A stretch of 64,000 nt of DNA. Origin: Vicinamibacterales bacterium. Lineage in GTDB: Bacteria; Acidobacteriota; Vicinamibacteria; Vicinamibacterales; UBA2999. The stretch covers positions 62,001 through 126,000 of the forward strand of contig JAWKHS010000016.1 of NCBI GenBank assembly GCA_041394705.1, read 5' to 3'. A program made the translations under genes and the position numbers. Of this stretch, positions 47,561 to 58,469 are shown piece by piece (position 1 is the first letter of the stretch; every line of letters begins with the position of its first letter). Under the pieces are notes generated by a model. That model was not told the origin of the DNA. It saw only the letters and a list, made by a program, of their open reading frames with translations, and did no database searches.

Positions 47561-49597
47561 TTACGCGAGCCCGAGGCTCGTGATCACGACGTCGATGACC
47601 TTGATGCCGATGAACGGCGCCACGACGCCGCCCAGGCCGTAGACGAGCAGGTTGCGGCGCAGCAGCGCCGCGGCGCCCAGCGGCCGGAACGCCACGCCTC
47701 GCAGCGCCAGCGGCACCAGCGCCACGATGATGAGGGCGTTGAAGATGACGGCCGAGAGAATCGCGGACTCCGGCGTCGCCAGCCGCATGACGTTCAGCGC
47801 GCCGAGCGCCGGGAAGGCCGCCAGGAACATGGCCGGGATGATGGCGAAGTACTTGGCCACGTCGTTGGCGATGGAGAACGTGGTGAGCGCTCCGCGGGTC
47901 ATCAGCAGCTGCTTGCCGCTCTCCACGATCTCGATGAGCTTCGTGGGGTTGGAGTCGAGATCCACCATGTTGCCGGCCTCCTTCGCCGCCTGCGTGCCGG
48001 TGTTCATGGCCACGCCCACGTCGGCCTGGGCGAGCGCCGGTGCGTCGTTCGTGCCGTCGCCGGTCATCGCCACGAGCTTGCCCGCCTGCTGCTCCCTCTT
48101 GATCAGGCGCATCTTGTCTTCCGGCGTGGCTTCGGCGAGGAAGTCGTCGACGCCGGCCTCCTTGGCGATGGCCGCCGCGGTCAGCGGGTTGTCGCCCGTG
48201 ATCATCACGGTGCGGATGCCCATCGCCCGCAGAGCCGCGAAGCGCTCCGCCATGCCTCCCTTGACCACGTCCTTCAAGTGGACGACCCCGAGCACACGTC
48301 CCTTGTCTGCGACGACGAGCGGCGTGCCGCCGGAGCGGGCAATCGTCTCCACCGCAGCCCTGACCTCGGTCGGCGGCGTGCCGCCGTGGCTGGCGACGTA
48401 GTTGAAGATCGCGTCCACGGCGCCCTTCCGGATCTGGCGGCCGTCGAGGTCCACGCCCGACATGCGCGTCTGGGCCGAGAATCCGACGAACCGGGCTTCG
48501 TGGGCCGCCAGCGTGCGGCCGCGGATGTCGAACTTCTGCTTCGCCAGCACCACGATCGAGCGGCCCTCCGGCGTCTCGTCGGCGAGCGACGCGAGCTGCG
48601 CCGCGTCGGCCAGTTCGCCGGCGGTGGCGCCCGGGGCCGGCACGAAGTCGGCGGCCTGGCGGTTGCCCAGCGTGATGGTCCCGGTCTTGTCGAGCAGCAG
48701 CGTGTGGACGTCGCCGGCCGCTTCCACCGCCCGGCCGGACATCGCCAGCACGTTGTGCTGGATGAGTCGATCCATGCCGGCGATGCCGATGGCGGAGAGC
48801 AGGCCCCCGATGGTGGTGGGGATGAGGCAGACCAGCAGCGAGACCAGCACGAACACCGACTGCCGCGCGCCCGAGTAGACCGCGAACGGCTGCAGCGTCA
48901 CCACTGCCATCAGGAACACGATGGTCAGCCCGGCGAGCAGGATGTTGAGCGCGATTTCGTTCGGCGTCTTCTGGCGCTCCGCCCCTTCCACCAGGGCGAT
49001 CATCCGGTCCAGGAAGGTATGGCCCGGATCGGACGACACGCGCACGATGATGACGTCCGACAGCACGCGCGTGCCTCCGGTGACGGCGGATCGGTCGCCG
49101 CCCGCCTCGCGTACGACCGGTGCCGACTCGCCGGTGATGGCCGACTCGTCCACCGAGGCGACGCCCTCGATGATCTCGCCGTCGGCCGGGATGAACTCCC
49201 CGGCCGTCACGCGCACGACGTCGCCCTTGCGCAGCGACCCGGCCGCCACCGCTTCGACGCCGCCGTCGACGCCGAGACGATGGGCGAGCGTCTCGGTGCG
49301 GGTCTTGCGCAGCGTGTCGGCCTGGGCCCTGCCGCGGCCTTCGGCCATCGCTTCGGCCAGGTTGGCGAAGTACACCGTGGCCCAGAGCCACAGGACGATC
49401 TGCAGTTCGAATCCGGACGGCGCTCCGGCGGCGACGTCGCCGAGGAGCAGCACCGTCGTGAACGCGGCGCCGGCTTCGACCACGAACATCACCGGATTCT
49501 CGACGACGACGCGCGGATCGAGCTTGCGCAGCGCGTCGACCAGGCCGGCGCGGACGAGCGCCGGCTCCCAGATGCTGAGCTTCCGTGCATTGGCCAT
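47561..49597 (-). CDS. kdpB: Potassium-transporting ATPase KdpB subunit (P-type ATPase)
   Basis: This 678-residue catalytic subunit of the high-affinity K+ pump starts at ATG 49597. Motifs in order: DESAITGESAPV (actuator, TGES), LIPTTIGGLLSAIGIAGMDRL (membrane core), the phosphorylation site DKTGTITLGNR (about residue 305), KGAVDAIFNYV (nucleotide domain), ITGDNPLTAAAIAKEAGVDDFLAEATPEDK, and MTGDGTNDAPALAQADVGVAMN. It hydrolyses ATP to drive K+ import through KdpA. The start is decided by MANARKLSIWEPALV, which matches family N-termini, 11 bp after kdpA. Confidence 0.98.
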   Translation of the reverse strand: MANARKLSIWEPALVRAGLVDALRKLDPRVVVENPVMFVVEAGAAFTTVLLLGDVAAGAPSGFELQIVLWLWATVYFANLAEAMAEGRGRAQADTLRKTRTETLAHRLGVDGGVEAVAAGSLRKGDVVRVTAGEFIPADGEIIEGVASVDESAITGESAPVVREAGGDRSAVTGGTRVLSDVIIVRVSSDPGHTFLDRMIALVEGAERQKTPNEIALNILLAGLTIVFLMAVVTLQPFAVYSGARQSVFVLVSLLVCLIPTTIGGLLSAIGIAGMDRLIQHNVLAMSGRAVEAAGDVHTLLLDKTGTITLGNRQAADFVPAPGATAGELADAAQLASLADETPEGRSIVVLAKQKFDIRGRTLAAHEARFVGFSAQTRMSGVDLDGRQIRKGAVDAIFNYVASHGGTPPTEVRAAVETIARSGGTPLVVADKGRVLGVVHLKDVVKGGMAERFAALRAMGIRTVMITGDNPLTAAAIAKEAGVDDFLAEATPEDKMRLIKREQQAGKLVAMTGDGTNDAPALAQADVGVAMNTGTQAAKEAGNMVDLDSNPTKLIEIVESGKQLLMTRGALTTFSIANDVAKYFAIIPAMFLAAFPALGALNVMRLATPESAILSAVIFNALIIVALVPLALRGVAFRPLGAAALLRRNLLVYGLGGVVAPFIGIKVIDVVITSLGLA

Positions 49598-49608
49598 GTG
49601 CGGGTCCG

Positions 49609-51381
<1,773 letters not shown>

Positions 51382-51383
51382 GG

Positions 51384-51467
51384 TCAGAACTTCTCCGGCT
51401 TCAGCATTGCGTAGACGAGGTAGGCGAGCAGCAGCACCGCGATCAGCGCACCGACGGCCTCCCTCAT
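51384..51467 (-). CDS. kdpF: KdpF subunit
   Basis: This 27-residue single-TM protein (MREAVGALIAVLLLAYLVYA, then MLKPEKF) has the length, position and LxYLVYAxxxxEKF pattern of KdpF, which stabilises the KdpABC complex. Its ATG overlaps the stop of the preceding 33-residue gene (ATGA), and it ends 2 bp before kdpA. Confidence 0.9.
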   Translation of the reverse strand: MREAVGALIAVLLLAYLVYAMLKPEKF

Positions 51468-51565
51468 CGCCGATCTCCCCGGTTCAGCGCGCCGCAGACG
51501 GCGACGTAGCCCACGCCACTCGCGAAGAACAGAGCCGTCAGGCCGAGAAACGTCAGGTCGAGCAT
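51464..51565 (-). CDS. Small one-TM protein encoded before kdpF
   Basis: This 33-residue protein (MLDLTFLGLTALFFASGVGY, then VAVCGALNRGDRR) has one membrane segment. Its stop overlaps the kdpF start, which argues for a real translated gene. Similar short proteins are found directly before kdpF in other bacteria; their function is unknown, and an additional small KdpFABC subunit is possible. Confidence 0.7.
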   Translation of the reverse strand: MLDLTFLGLTALFFASGVGYVAVCGALNRGDRR

Positions 51566-51584
51566 GGTCGTCTCCGCCGCCGGC

Positions 51585-52763
51585 CTACCAGGCGCCGGCC
51601 TTGTTGCCGAACCACCACACCAGGCCGGCGAGCGCGGTGTTCTGCGCCCGGCGAAGGCCGCCGGGCTCGGGGCCGGTGAAGACACGCTGGTTCGACCAGT
51701 CGCGACGGAACTCGGCCCGCATCAGGAAGCCGTCGGCGAGCTCGTATTCCGCCGTCGCCGTGATCTCGTGCAGCACCTGGTCGATGCCGCCGAACAGGCC
51801 TTCGTCGTCGAGCCGCTCGTAGCGGACGGCCAGCGCGGTGGACGTCGACACCTGATAGCGCGCGTAGGCGCCCGTTCCCTGCAGGCTCAAGGCGTCGTCC
51901 GCGGAGCCGACCTCGTTGGTCACGTAGTTCAGGTCGAGGCCGACGCCGAGCGCCGGCGTGGCCGACCAGGCCACGTAGCTGTCGAGCACGCGGTAGACGC
52001 CGTCGGGGCCCGTGGGCGCGCCGCCGTCCGGCTGCTCCCGGCCGACGTAGTAGTTGGTGGTCCAGGTGACGCCGCTGCCCGGCTTCACGATGGCCGAGAC
52101 GTGGCTGCTCTTGTCGTCGTTGAAGTCTTCCGTCTGCTGGATGCCGTTGGTGAGCATGTACATGACCGTGATCCCGTCGCTGACCGGCAGACTGAGGCGC
52201 AGCCCCGCGTGATAGAACGGCAGAAAGTTGAACAGGTAGGCGCGCGAGAAGTGGTTGTCGTCCTTCGCGTAGTTGGTTTCGTAGCCGAGGTTCGACGCGA
52301 ACTTGCCGAAGTCGGCCGTGAGGCCGCGCCCCACCGGGAACACGTAGGTGCCATAGGCCTGCCAGACGTGCCGGTAGACGTCCGGCCGAGGCTCGTTGGC
52401 GGTGCTGCCCTGCACGGTGTCGGTGGCCTGGCCGAACTGCAGGTCGATCCGGGCGCCGAAGCGCCGGCCTTCGTCCACGGCCGGCGCGCTCTCGATCACG
52501 ATCGCCACCTGCTGCAGTCCGAAGACGTTCGCCCGGGTGTCGTAGGCGCGCAACAGGTTCACGCGGTCGTACGGGCGATTCCAGTTGTATTCGTAGAACC
52601 CCTCGAGGGTCGCGCCGAGGCGCAGGAACCGGAGCGGGTCGGCCGGCGCCGGTGTCGAGGTTTCGGCCCGTGTCGGAGGAGCCGGTTCCGTCGTCTGCGC
52701 CAGCGCGCGCGGCGACGTCCCGGCGACGAGGGTGGGGATCAGCAGGATCGGCAGGGCACGCAC
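51585..52763 (-). CDS. Outer-membrane beta-barrel porin (OmpL-like, bbp2) leading the kdp operon
   Basis: This 392-residue protein has a signal (MRALPILLIPTLVAGTSPRALAQ), a Pro/Thr-rich linker, and then alternating strands typical of the beta-barrel porin-2 family: LGATLEGFYEYNWNRP, VFGLQQVAIVIESAPA, ARIDLQFGQATD, ADFGKFASNLGYETNY and HAGLRLSLPVSDGITVMYML, ending LAGLVWWFGNKAGAW. It is the first gene of the kdp operon, 19 bp before the 33-residue gene, so it may provide passage for K+ across the outer membrane. The GTG start has GAGGGAG 8 nt upstream. A stretch of 11-bp repeats lies 38 bp before the start. Confidence 0.85.
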   Translation of the reverse strand: MRALPILLIPTLVAGTSPRALAQTTEPAPPTRAETSTPAPADPLRFLRLGATLEGFYEYNWNRPYDRVNLLRAYDTRANVFGLQQVAIVIESAPAVDEGRRFGARIDLQFGQATDTVQGSTANEPRPDVYRHVWQAYGTYVFPVGRGLTADFGKFASNLGYETNYAKDDNHFSRAYLFNFLPFYHAGLRLSLPVSDGITVMYMLTNGIQQTEDFNDDKSSHVSAIVKPGSGVTWTTNYYVGREQPDGGAPTGPDGVYRVLDSYVAWSATPALGVGLDLNYVTNEVGSADDALSLQGTGAYARYQVSTSTALAVRYERLDDEGLFGGIDQVLHEITATAEYELADGFLMRAEFRRDWSNQRVFTGPEPGGLRRAQNTALAGLVWWFGNKAGAW

Positions 52764-52800
52764 GTGTCGAACTCCCTCTGCCGACGCTAGCGCGCTGCGC

Positions 52801-52843
52801 CTGAGAAGACCTTGAGAAGTACCTGAGAAACCCCTGAAACGCC
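52801..52843 (-). promoter_or_regulatory. 11-bp direct repeats, candidate KdpE operator
   Basis: Read on the plus strand, CTGAGAAGACC, TTGAGAAGTAC, CTGAGAAACCC and CTGAAACGCC follow each other at exact 11-bp steps; the last is partial. Direct repeats at one helical turn are how OmpR/PhoB-type regulators bind side by side. The site starts 38 bp before the porin start codon, the head of the kdp operon, and kdpE is encoded next to it. Confidence 0.6.
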
Positions 52844-52881
52844 GGGGCCGGCCGCCTTCCGGCCGAAGGGCGGCGGGGCGC

Positions 52882-53585
<704 letters not shown>

Positions 53586-53589
<4 letters not shown>

Positions 53590-55145
53590 GCCGGATTGGC
53601 CTCGCGGGACGGCCCGGCGGACGCGTCGTCGGCCGCCGGCACCTCGATCGTGAACTCCGCGCCGCCGCCCGACGCATTGGCCGCCCAGATGCGGCCGTGC
53701 TGCGCGGCCAGGAAGCCCCGGGCGATCCAGAGCCCCATGCCCGTCCCTGACGTGCGGGCCCTGGCGGCGTCGCCCCTGAAGAACCGATCGAAGAGGTGGG
53801 GCAGGTCCGCGGGCGCGATGCCCGGCCCCCGGTCGCGCACGGCGATCCGGAGGCCCTCCCCCGTCGCGCCGGCGCGGACGTCGATCGTGGACGTGTCTGG
53901 CGCGTACTGCGCGGCGTTCTCGAGCACGTGCGCCAGCGCGGCGGCGGTGAGCCGCGGATCCAGGGTCACGGGCACGTCGGGCTCGATCGCCACGTCGAGG
54001 CGATGTCCGTGGAGGGTGTGCTCCACCAGCTCGCGCGCGGCCGCCACGATCTCCGACGGATGGACGCGTCGGGTGCTGCGTGCCACGCCGCCGGCATCCA
54101 GCCGCGCCATGTCCATCAGGTTCTGGAACAGTCGCGCGAGGCGTTCCACCTCGGCCTGGATGAGCTCGCCCTGCTCTGCGCGATCCGCGGCGGAGAGCGC
54201 GTCCGCCTGCAGGTTGGCCGCCGCCACGCGGATCGCCGTCAGCGGCGTACGAAGGTCGTGCCCGATCGACGCGAGCAGTGCGGACTTCAGCGCCTCGCTC
54301 TGGCGCGTCAGCTCGGCGGTCTTGCGCTCCTGCAGCAGCGCCGTCCGCTCGACGGCGATGGCCACGACTCCGGCCAGCGCGTCGAGCGTGCCGGCGTCGA
54401 CGGGCCGCCCCGAGGCGGCCAGCAGCCCTATCGCGCGCGTGCCCGCGCGCAGCGGCACGAGCCGCACGGCCCTCCCTTCGGCATGCGTCTCCCGGTGTCC
54501 CGAATAGGTGCGCGAGTGTGCGTCGAACTCGAGCGTCGTCTGCGCGGCGGCGAGGGCGGTGGTGAGTTCCGGAGGGTCCAGGGCGAGGGTCAGCGGGCCG
54601 GCGGCCGACACGTCCCAGCCGCCGCCGGCCGGCAGGGCGATGGCGAGGAACTCCAGGTCGAAACGCCGGGCGACGGCCCGTGCCAGCGCGGTGAGGGCGT
54701 CGCGGCTCTCCGGGAGCACGAGCACGTCGCGGCTGAGATCGAACAGGCGCGCCAGTTCGTCGCGCCGCGAGATCGCTTCCGCCGTCCGGGTCCTGGCTAC
54801 CAGGGACAGGTTGCTGCCGACCACGCTCACGGCCAGGAAGGCCACGAGGGCGAGCCAGTTCTGGGGATCGGCCACCGTGAACGTCCCGACGGGCGGCAGG
54901 AAGAAGTAGTTGAACGAGAGGACGGCGACCATCGAGACGCCGATGGCCACGCCCAGGCTCGACGTGGCGGCCGCGACCAGCACGACCAGGAGGAAGGTGG
55001 TGGAGACGACGGCCGCGTTCGACACCGCCAGCCAGCGGTAGAGCACCGTGATCGCGACGACGCCGGCGGCGCCGAGGGCGAGGCGCAGCGGGCCGGTGGA
55101 CGCGGGCGTCATGCCTGGCGACCGGTCGGAGGGGAGTCCTGCCAC
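53586..55145 (-). CDS. kdpD: KdpD C-terminal half: four TMs, GAF and histidine kinase
   Basis: This 519-residue protein has four close TMs (about residues 20-110) of the DUF4118 type with SFNYFFLPPVGTFTVADPQNW, the exact text that follows the Usp domain in full-length KdpD. A GAF-like domain (about 135-275), HisKA with the phosphorylated His in ASIGHDLRTPLTAIRVAAANL, and HATPase motifs HVLENAAQYAPD, VRDRGPGIAP and GTGMGLWIARGF follow. The N-terminal KdpD and Usp domains are absent and lie in a separate gene at 45828-46973. It overlaps kdpE (ATGA), so the pair forms the classical two-component system. The start is GTG 55145 or the ATG at 55112. Confidence 0.93.
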
Positions 55146-55634
55146 CTATGGCTCGCAGGCCGCCCGCGCCATCGGGTATTCGATGCGGCGTCCGGATCCG
55201 CCCGCGCCGCCGTCGATCCAGGCCGTGAGGTGCGTCCCGTCCACCTTCCGGTAGCCGATGCGCTTCGGGAAGTCGTGCGCGGCGTTCTCGAACACGATCG
55301 CGCCGTCGGCGTTCGACGAGGCCGTGAATTCGGTGGGCGGCCCGCCCCGGGGCTGGGCCACGTAGACCGGCGTGCCGGCCTTCAGCACGACGCGCAGGAA
55401 CTCGAAGTCGACGAGCGCGCCGCCCTTCAGCGTGTAGGAGACGCCGAACATGGCGGCGTCACCCGCCACGGTCCAGCGCTCCGTCACGCGCGCCCCGGCG
55501 GACCCGCCCGTCCAGCATCCGGCCATCCACTGCGGGAGGGCGGACTGGGCGGCCGTCGCGGCCGGGGTCGACAGCGCGAGGCCCAGGGCGAGCCCGCCGG
55601 CCGCGGCGATCCCACGCAGACGGCAGGACGGCAT
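55146..55634 (-). CDS. Exported DUF6265-like protein
   Basis: This 162-residue protein starts at ATG 55634 with a signal (GIAAAGGLALGLALSTPAATAAQ). The mature part has the pattern of DUF6265: LPQWMAGCWTGGS, VTERWTVAGDAAMFGVSYTLKGGALVDFEFLRVVLKAGTPVYVAQPRG, TEFTASSNADGAIVFENAAHDFPKRIGYRKVDGTHLTAWI. The fold is lipocalin-like; the ligand is unknown. It sits directly before the kdpD half (1 bp) and 16 bp after the VanX-like gene, so it may be in the kdpDE transcript without functional link. Confidence 0.8.
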   Translation of the reverse strand: MPSCRLRGIAAAGGLALGLALSTPAATAAQSALPQWMAGCWTGGSAGARVTERWTVAGDAAMFGVSYTLKGGALVDFEFLRVVLKAGTPVYVAQPRGGPPTEFTASSNADGAIVFENAAHDFPKRIGYRKVDGTHLTAWIDGGAGGSGRRIEYPMARAACEP

Positions 55635-55650
55635 GGCCACGCGGGCGCCG

Positions 55651-56322
55651 CTACCGGCGCGCCGACGCTTCCTTGAAGGAGATGTCGAGGATCGGGTACT
55701 CCGTCCAGTCCTTGTAGTTGAAGTGCCACCACTCGTTCGGCTCGACCGTGAATCCCTGCGCCTCCATGGTGCGCCGCAGCAGATCCCGCTTGGCTCGCGC
55801 TTCCGGCGGACCGCCCTGGTAGTCCGGGTAGGAGCGGAGCGACGCCTCGTCGTAGCCGCCGGGCATCCGCACGGCCTCGCCCGTGGCCAGGTCGTACATC
55901 GTCAGGTCCACCGCGCAGCCGCGATTGTGCTTGGAACCAGACTTCGGATCCGCCACGAACTCCTGCATGGGCGTGCCCTCCGTCATGTCCCAGAACAGCT
56001 TCGTGATCGTCCAGGGGCGGTAGCCGTCGTGGATGAGGAGGCCGTAGCCGAGCGGCGCCAGCGCGAGGTGGGCTTTCACGAGCGCCTCGGCGGCCGGTCG
56101 CTGCAGGAACGCCCGGGCTTCCGGGTACACGGGCTTGCCGAGGAAGTTGTTGGCGCCGGCGTACCGGATGTCGATCTTGATGCCGGGGTCGAGGGTCACG
56201 AGCTCGACGAGGTCGGCCTTTCGGGTGGCCTTCGGATCGCGCGGCGGACCATCCTGCCGGGCGAGGCCCGGGCCGCCGATGGCGAGCACGAGGAGGACGG
56301 TGGCGGCAAGACGTCGCGTCAT
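55651..56322 (-). CDS. VanX-like D-Ala-D-Ala dipeptidase, exported
   Basis: From ATG 56322 this 223-residue protein begins with a signal (MTRRLAATVLLVLAIGGPGLARQ). The M15D family zinc site is complete: His and Asp in SKHNRGCAVDLTMYD, catalytic Glu and third His in NEWWHFNYKDW, with the substrate Arg in DGYRPW. It cleaves D-alanyl-D-alanine dipeptides. In the periplasm a housekeeping or nutritional role in cell-wall turnover is more likely than vancomycin resistance, for which no vanH/vanA genes are present. A TAGGCT box ends 7 nt before the ATG, so the transcript may be leaderless. Confidence 0.93.
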   Translation of the reverse strand: MTRRLAATVLLVLAIGGPGLARQDGPPRDPKATRKADLVELVTLDPGIKIDIRYAGANNFLGKPVYPEARAFLQRPAAEALVKAHLALAPLGYGLLIHDGYRPWTITKLFWDMTEGTPMQEFVADPKSGSKHNRGCAVDLTMYDLATGEAVRMPGGYDEASLRSYPDYQGGPPEARAKRDLLRRTMEAQGFTVEPNEWWHFNYKDWTEYPILDISFKEASARR

Positions 56323-56329
56323 GGCCCCT

Positions 56330-56335
56330 AGCCTA
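56330..56335 (-). promoter_or_regulatory. Candidate -10 box (TAGGCT) for the VanX-like gene
   Basis: On the minus strand TAGGCT lies 7 nt before ATG 56322, with no usable ribosome-binding site between. It would also drive the DUF6265, kdpD-half and kdpE genes if they form one transcript. Confidence 0.4.
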
Positions 56336-56473
56336 CCTCCGGTCGGCGACGCCGTCGACGGCACGAGTGGAGCCGGTGCCCGGGGCGATCCCTTCCTCCG
56401 GCTTCGCCAACTGACGCTGTACGATCATCTCCGCCGGACGAAGGGATCACCCCGGACACCGGCGTGGTGGAAG

Positions 56474-57127
56474 TCAGACATCACAGAGCGCGACGGCGTC
56501 GCGAAGCGAGGTCAGGGGATCGCGCGTGGGGACGAACTCGTGGGCGAGGTAGCCGGTGAAGCCCGTGTCCACGATGGCGCGGCAGACGGCCGCCCACTGC
56601 AGCTCCTGGGTGTCGTCCAGTTCGTGCCGGCCCGGCACGCCGCCGGTGTGGTAGTGCGCGATGTGGGCGTGGTGCTGCCGGATGGTGCGGATGACGTCGC
56701 CCTCCATGATCTGCATGTGGTAGGCGTCGTAGAGCAGCTTCACGCGCGGTGAGTTCACGGCCGCCACCACCTCCACGCCGAACGCCGTGCGATCGCCCTG
56801 CCAGTTCAGCCCGTCCTCGATGGTGCCGCCACCGCCGTATCCCATGGAGCACACCAGGCCGTGCTCGCGGACGACCGGCCAGTCCTCGGGTTCCAGGAGA
56901 TCGATGGCGGTCAGGCCCATCGCCGCCACGTCGCGGCAGAACTCGGGCAGGGGGATCTTCGCGTAGCACCAGCGGCTCACCGACTGTGTGAGCCGTCCGC
57001 GCGTGACGACCCGGCCGGGCGTCTGCGCGGCACTCGCGTCCCCAGGACCCGCGCTGCGGGCCGCCACGGCGCCGGCCGCCATGGCGGCGCCGCGCTTCAG
57101 CACCTGGCGCCGGTCCAGGGCGGTCAC
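56474..57127 (-). CDS. Tat-exported hydroxypyruvate-isomerase-like protein with a deleted middle
   Basis: This 217-residue protein starts at GTG 57127 with a twin-arginine signal (DRRQVLKRGAAMAAGAVAA). The TIM-barrel isomerase begins normally (QSVSRWCYAKIPLPEFCRDVAAMGLTAIDLLEPEDWPVV, MGYGGGGTIEDGLN) and ends normally (KLLYDAYHMQIMEGDVIRTIRQHHAHIAHYHTGGVPGR, YLAHEFVPTRDPL). Between GLN and GDRTAFGVEVV about 75-80 residues are missing compared with the family, including the strand that carries the first catalytic Glu (MELLNSK in relatives). The deletion is in frame. The protein is probably inactive or a barrel remnant. It overlaps the MFS gene (GTGA). Confidence 0.75.
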   Translation of the reverse strand: MTALDRRQVLKRGAAMAAGAVAARSAGPGDASAAQTPGRVVTRGRLTQSVSRWCYAKIPLPEFCRDVAAMGLTAIDLLEPEDWPVVREHGLVCSMGYGGGGTIEDGLNWQGDRTAFGVEVVAAVNSPRVKLLYDAYHMQIMEGDVIRTIRQHHAHIAHYHTGGVPGRHELDDTQELQWAAVCRAIVDTGFTGYLAHEFVPTRDPLTSLRDAVALCDV

Positions 57128-58344
57128 GACCGCACCGCCGCGGGCGTGCGCTCGCCGGCGACGGCGGGATGGAACGCCACGAGCAGGAGCACCATGGCGG
57201 CCACGCCCATCCACGCCGGCACCTGGAAGAGCCGCGAGAAGTCCACGCTGCCATCGGCCAGGCGGAAGCGATCGCCCAGCGTGCCCCAGAGCACGCTGCC
57301 CAGGAACGGCCCGAGGCCCAGGATGAGCAGGTTGAACAGGCCCTGGGCGCTCGCGCGCGAGTGCCTCGGGAAGCGCTCGTCGACGTAGATGTAGACGGCC
57401 GCGAAGAAGAACGCGTAGCACACGCCGTGCACCACGTTCACGGCCACCATCAGCCACAGCGGGTGGCCGATGGCGTAGATGAAGAAGCGCGCCGCGTGCG
57501 CGGCGATGCCGACGGCCATCGTCGTCCGCCAGCCGAAGCGCGCCAGGGCCACGCCCAGCACGCTCATCGTGGCGATCTCGGCCACCTGTCCAATGCTCAT
57601 CGCGGGCATGATCCAGTTCGCGGCCAGGCCTGCCCGCTCCAGGAACGGGCTCGTCCACTGGAAGTAGCACTGGTGCACCAGCGAGTCGAGGAAGGTCACG
57701 ACGAACAGCACCGCCAGCGACGGCACGGCCAGGAGCTTGATGGCCGAGAGCGGCGCATTCGACGCTCCGGCGCCGTGTCCGATCGGCGTCGCCGGCAGCG
57801 TGAGCGCGAAGCCGGCCAGCGCGTACGAAGCCAGCCCGGCCACGACGAAGATGCTCCGGAGCGCGCCCGCCAGATCCGCACCGGTCTTGTCGGCCAGCAG
57901 GAACACGAAAGGCCAGCTGGCCGCGATCCAGCCGATGGTGCCCCACATCCGCAAGCGCCCGAAGTCGTGCCGGGAATCGGTGGCGCGGTGGAACACGATG
58001 GCGTTGGTGATCGACACCGTGGGCGTGTAGGCCAGCTGGTGCACGAGCATCAGCAGGAAGAACGGCCAGAAGCTCCGCTGCCACGCGAGCGCGAGCATGG
58101 CCGTCCCGCCCACGGCGTGGCACTTCGCGAGCAGCCGTTCGGGGGACATCAACCGGTCGGCCGCCTGGCCGCCCGCGAAGAGCGCCACGAGCGACGCCGC
58201 CGCCGGCGTCGCGAAGATCCAGCCGATGTCGGCGCCCGAGAACTGCAGCACGCCCGAGAGATAAAGGGCCAGCAGCGGCAGCCAGGACCCCCAGATCACG
58301 TACTCGAGGAACATCATCGTGGCCAGCTGCCGATGCGCGTGCAT
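57124..58344 (-). CDS. MFS transporter, nucleoside:H+ symporter-like
   Basis: This 406-residue protein has 12 TM segments. The pattern FLEYVIWGSWLPLLALYLSGVLQFSGADIGWIFATPAAASLVALFAGGQAADR and SITNAIVFHRATDSRHDFGRLRMWGTIGWIAASW matches the NHS/Xanthosine-permease branch, and VNVVHGVCYAFFFAAVYIYVDERFPRHSRASAQGLFNLLILGLGPFLGSVLWG its second half. It probably imports a nucleoside or sugar-like solute. The next gene is the isomerase remnant. A TATCAT box and a GAGGGGGG ribosome-binding site lie upstream. Confidence 0.88.
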   Translation of the reverse strand: MHAHRQLATMMFLEYVIWGSWLPLLALYLSGVLQFSGADIGWIFATPAAASLVALFAGGQAADRLMSPERLLAKCHAVGGTAMLALAWQRSFWPFFLLMLVHQLAYTPTVSITNAIVFHRATDSRHDFGRLRMWGTIGWIAASWPFVFLLADKTGADLAGALRSIFVVAGLASYALAGFALTLPATPIGHGAGASNAPLSAIKLLAVPSLAVLFVVTFLDSLVHQCYFQWTSPFLERAGLAANWIMPAMSIGQVAEIATMSVLGVALARFGWRTTMAVGIAAHAARFFIYAIGHPLWLMVAVNVVHGVCYAFFFAAVYIYVDERFPRHSRASAQGLFNLLILGLGPFLGSVLWGTLGDRFRLADGSVDFSRLFQVPAWMGVAAMVLLLVAFHPAVAGERTPAAVRS

Positions 58345-58364
58345 GTGCCCCCCTCGCGCCGGGG

Positions 58365-58370
58365 ATGATA
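58365..58370 (-). promoter_or_regulatory. Candidate -10 box (TATCAT) for the MFS gene
   Basis: TATCAT on the minus strand lies about 20 bp before ATG 58344, leaving room for a short leader with the GAGGGGGG ribosome-binding site. Confidence 0.45.
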
Positions 58371-58426
58371 GCGGATCGCCCGGATCTCCCCGCGCGAAGC
58401 GTGCCGGCGGGCCCGGCGCCGACTGC

Positions 58427-58432
58427 TATAGT
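58427..58432 (+). promoter_or_regulatory. Extended -10 promoter (TGCTATAGT) for the Gfo/Idh gene
   Basis: TATAGT with the TG extension one base upstream (TGC at 58424-58426) is the best -10 in the window. It lies 37 bp before ATG 58470. No -35 is evident, as is usual for extended -10 promoters. Confidence 0.6.
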
Positions 58433-58469
58433 GGCGCTACTTTCCGGCGGTCCTGGAGCTGAGGCACAG

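Noticed and set aside
55651..56322. Vancomycin resistance determinant
   Set aside because: Only a VanX-like dipeptidase is present, with a signal peptide and without vanH, vanA or vanRS. A cell-wall turnover or nutritional role is more likely.
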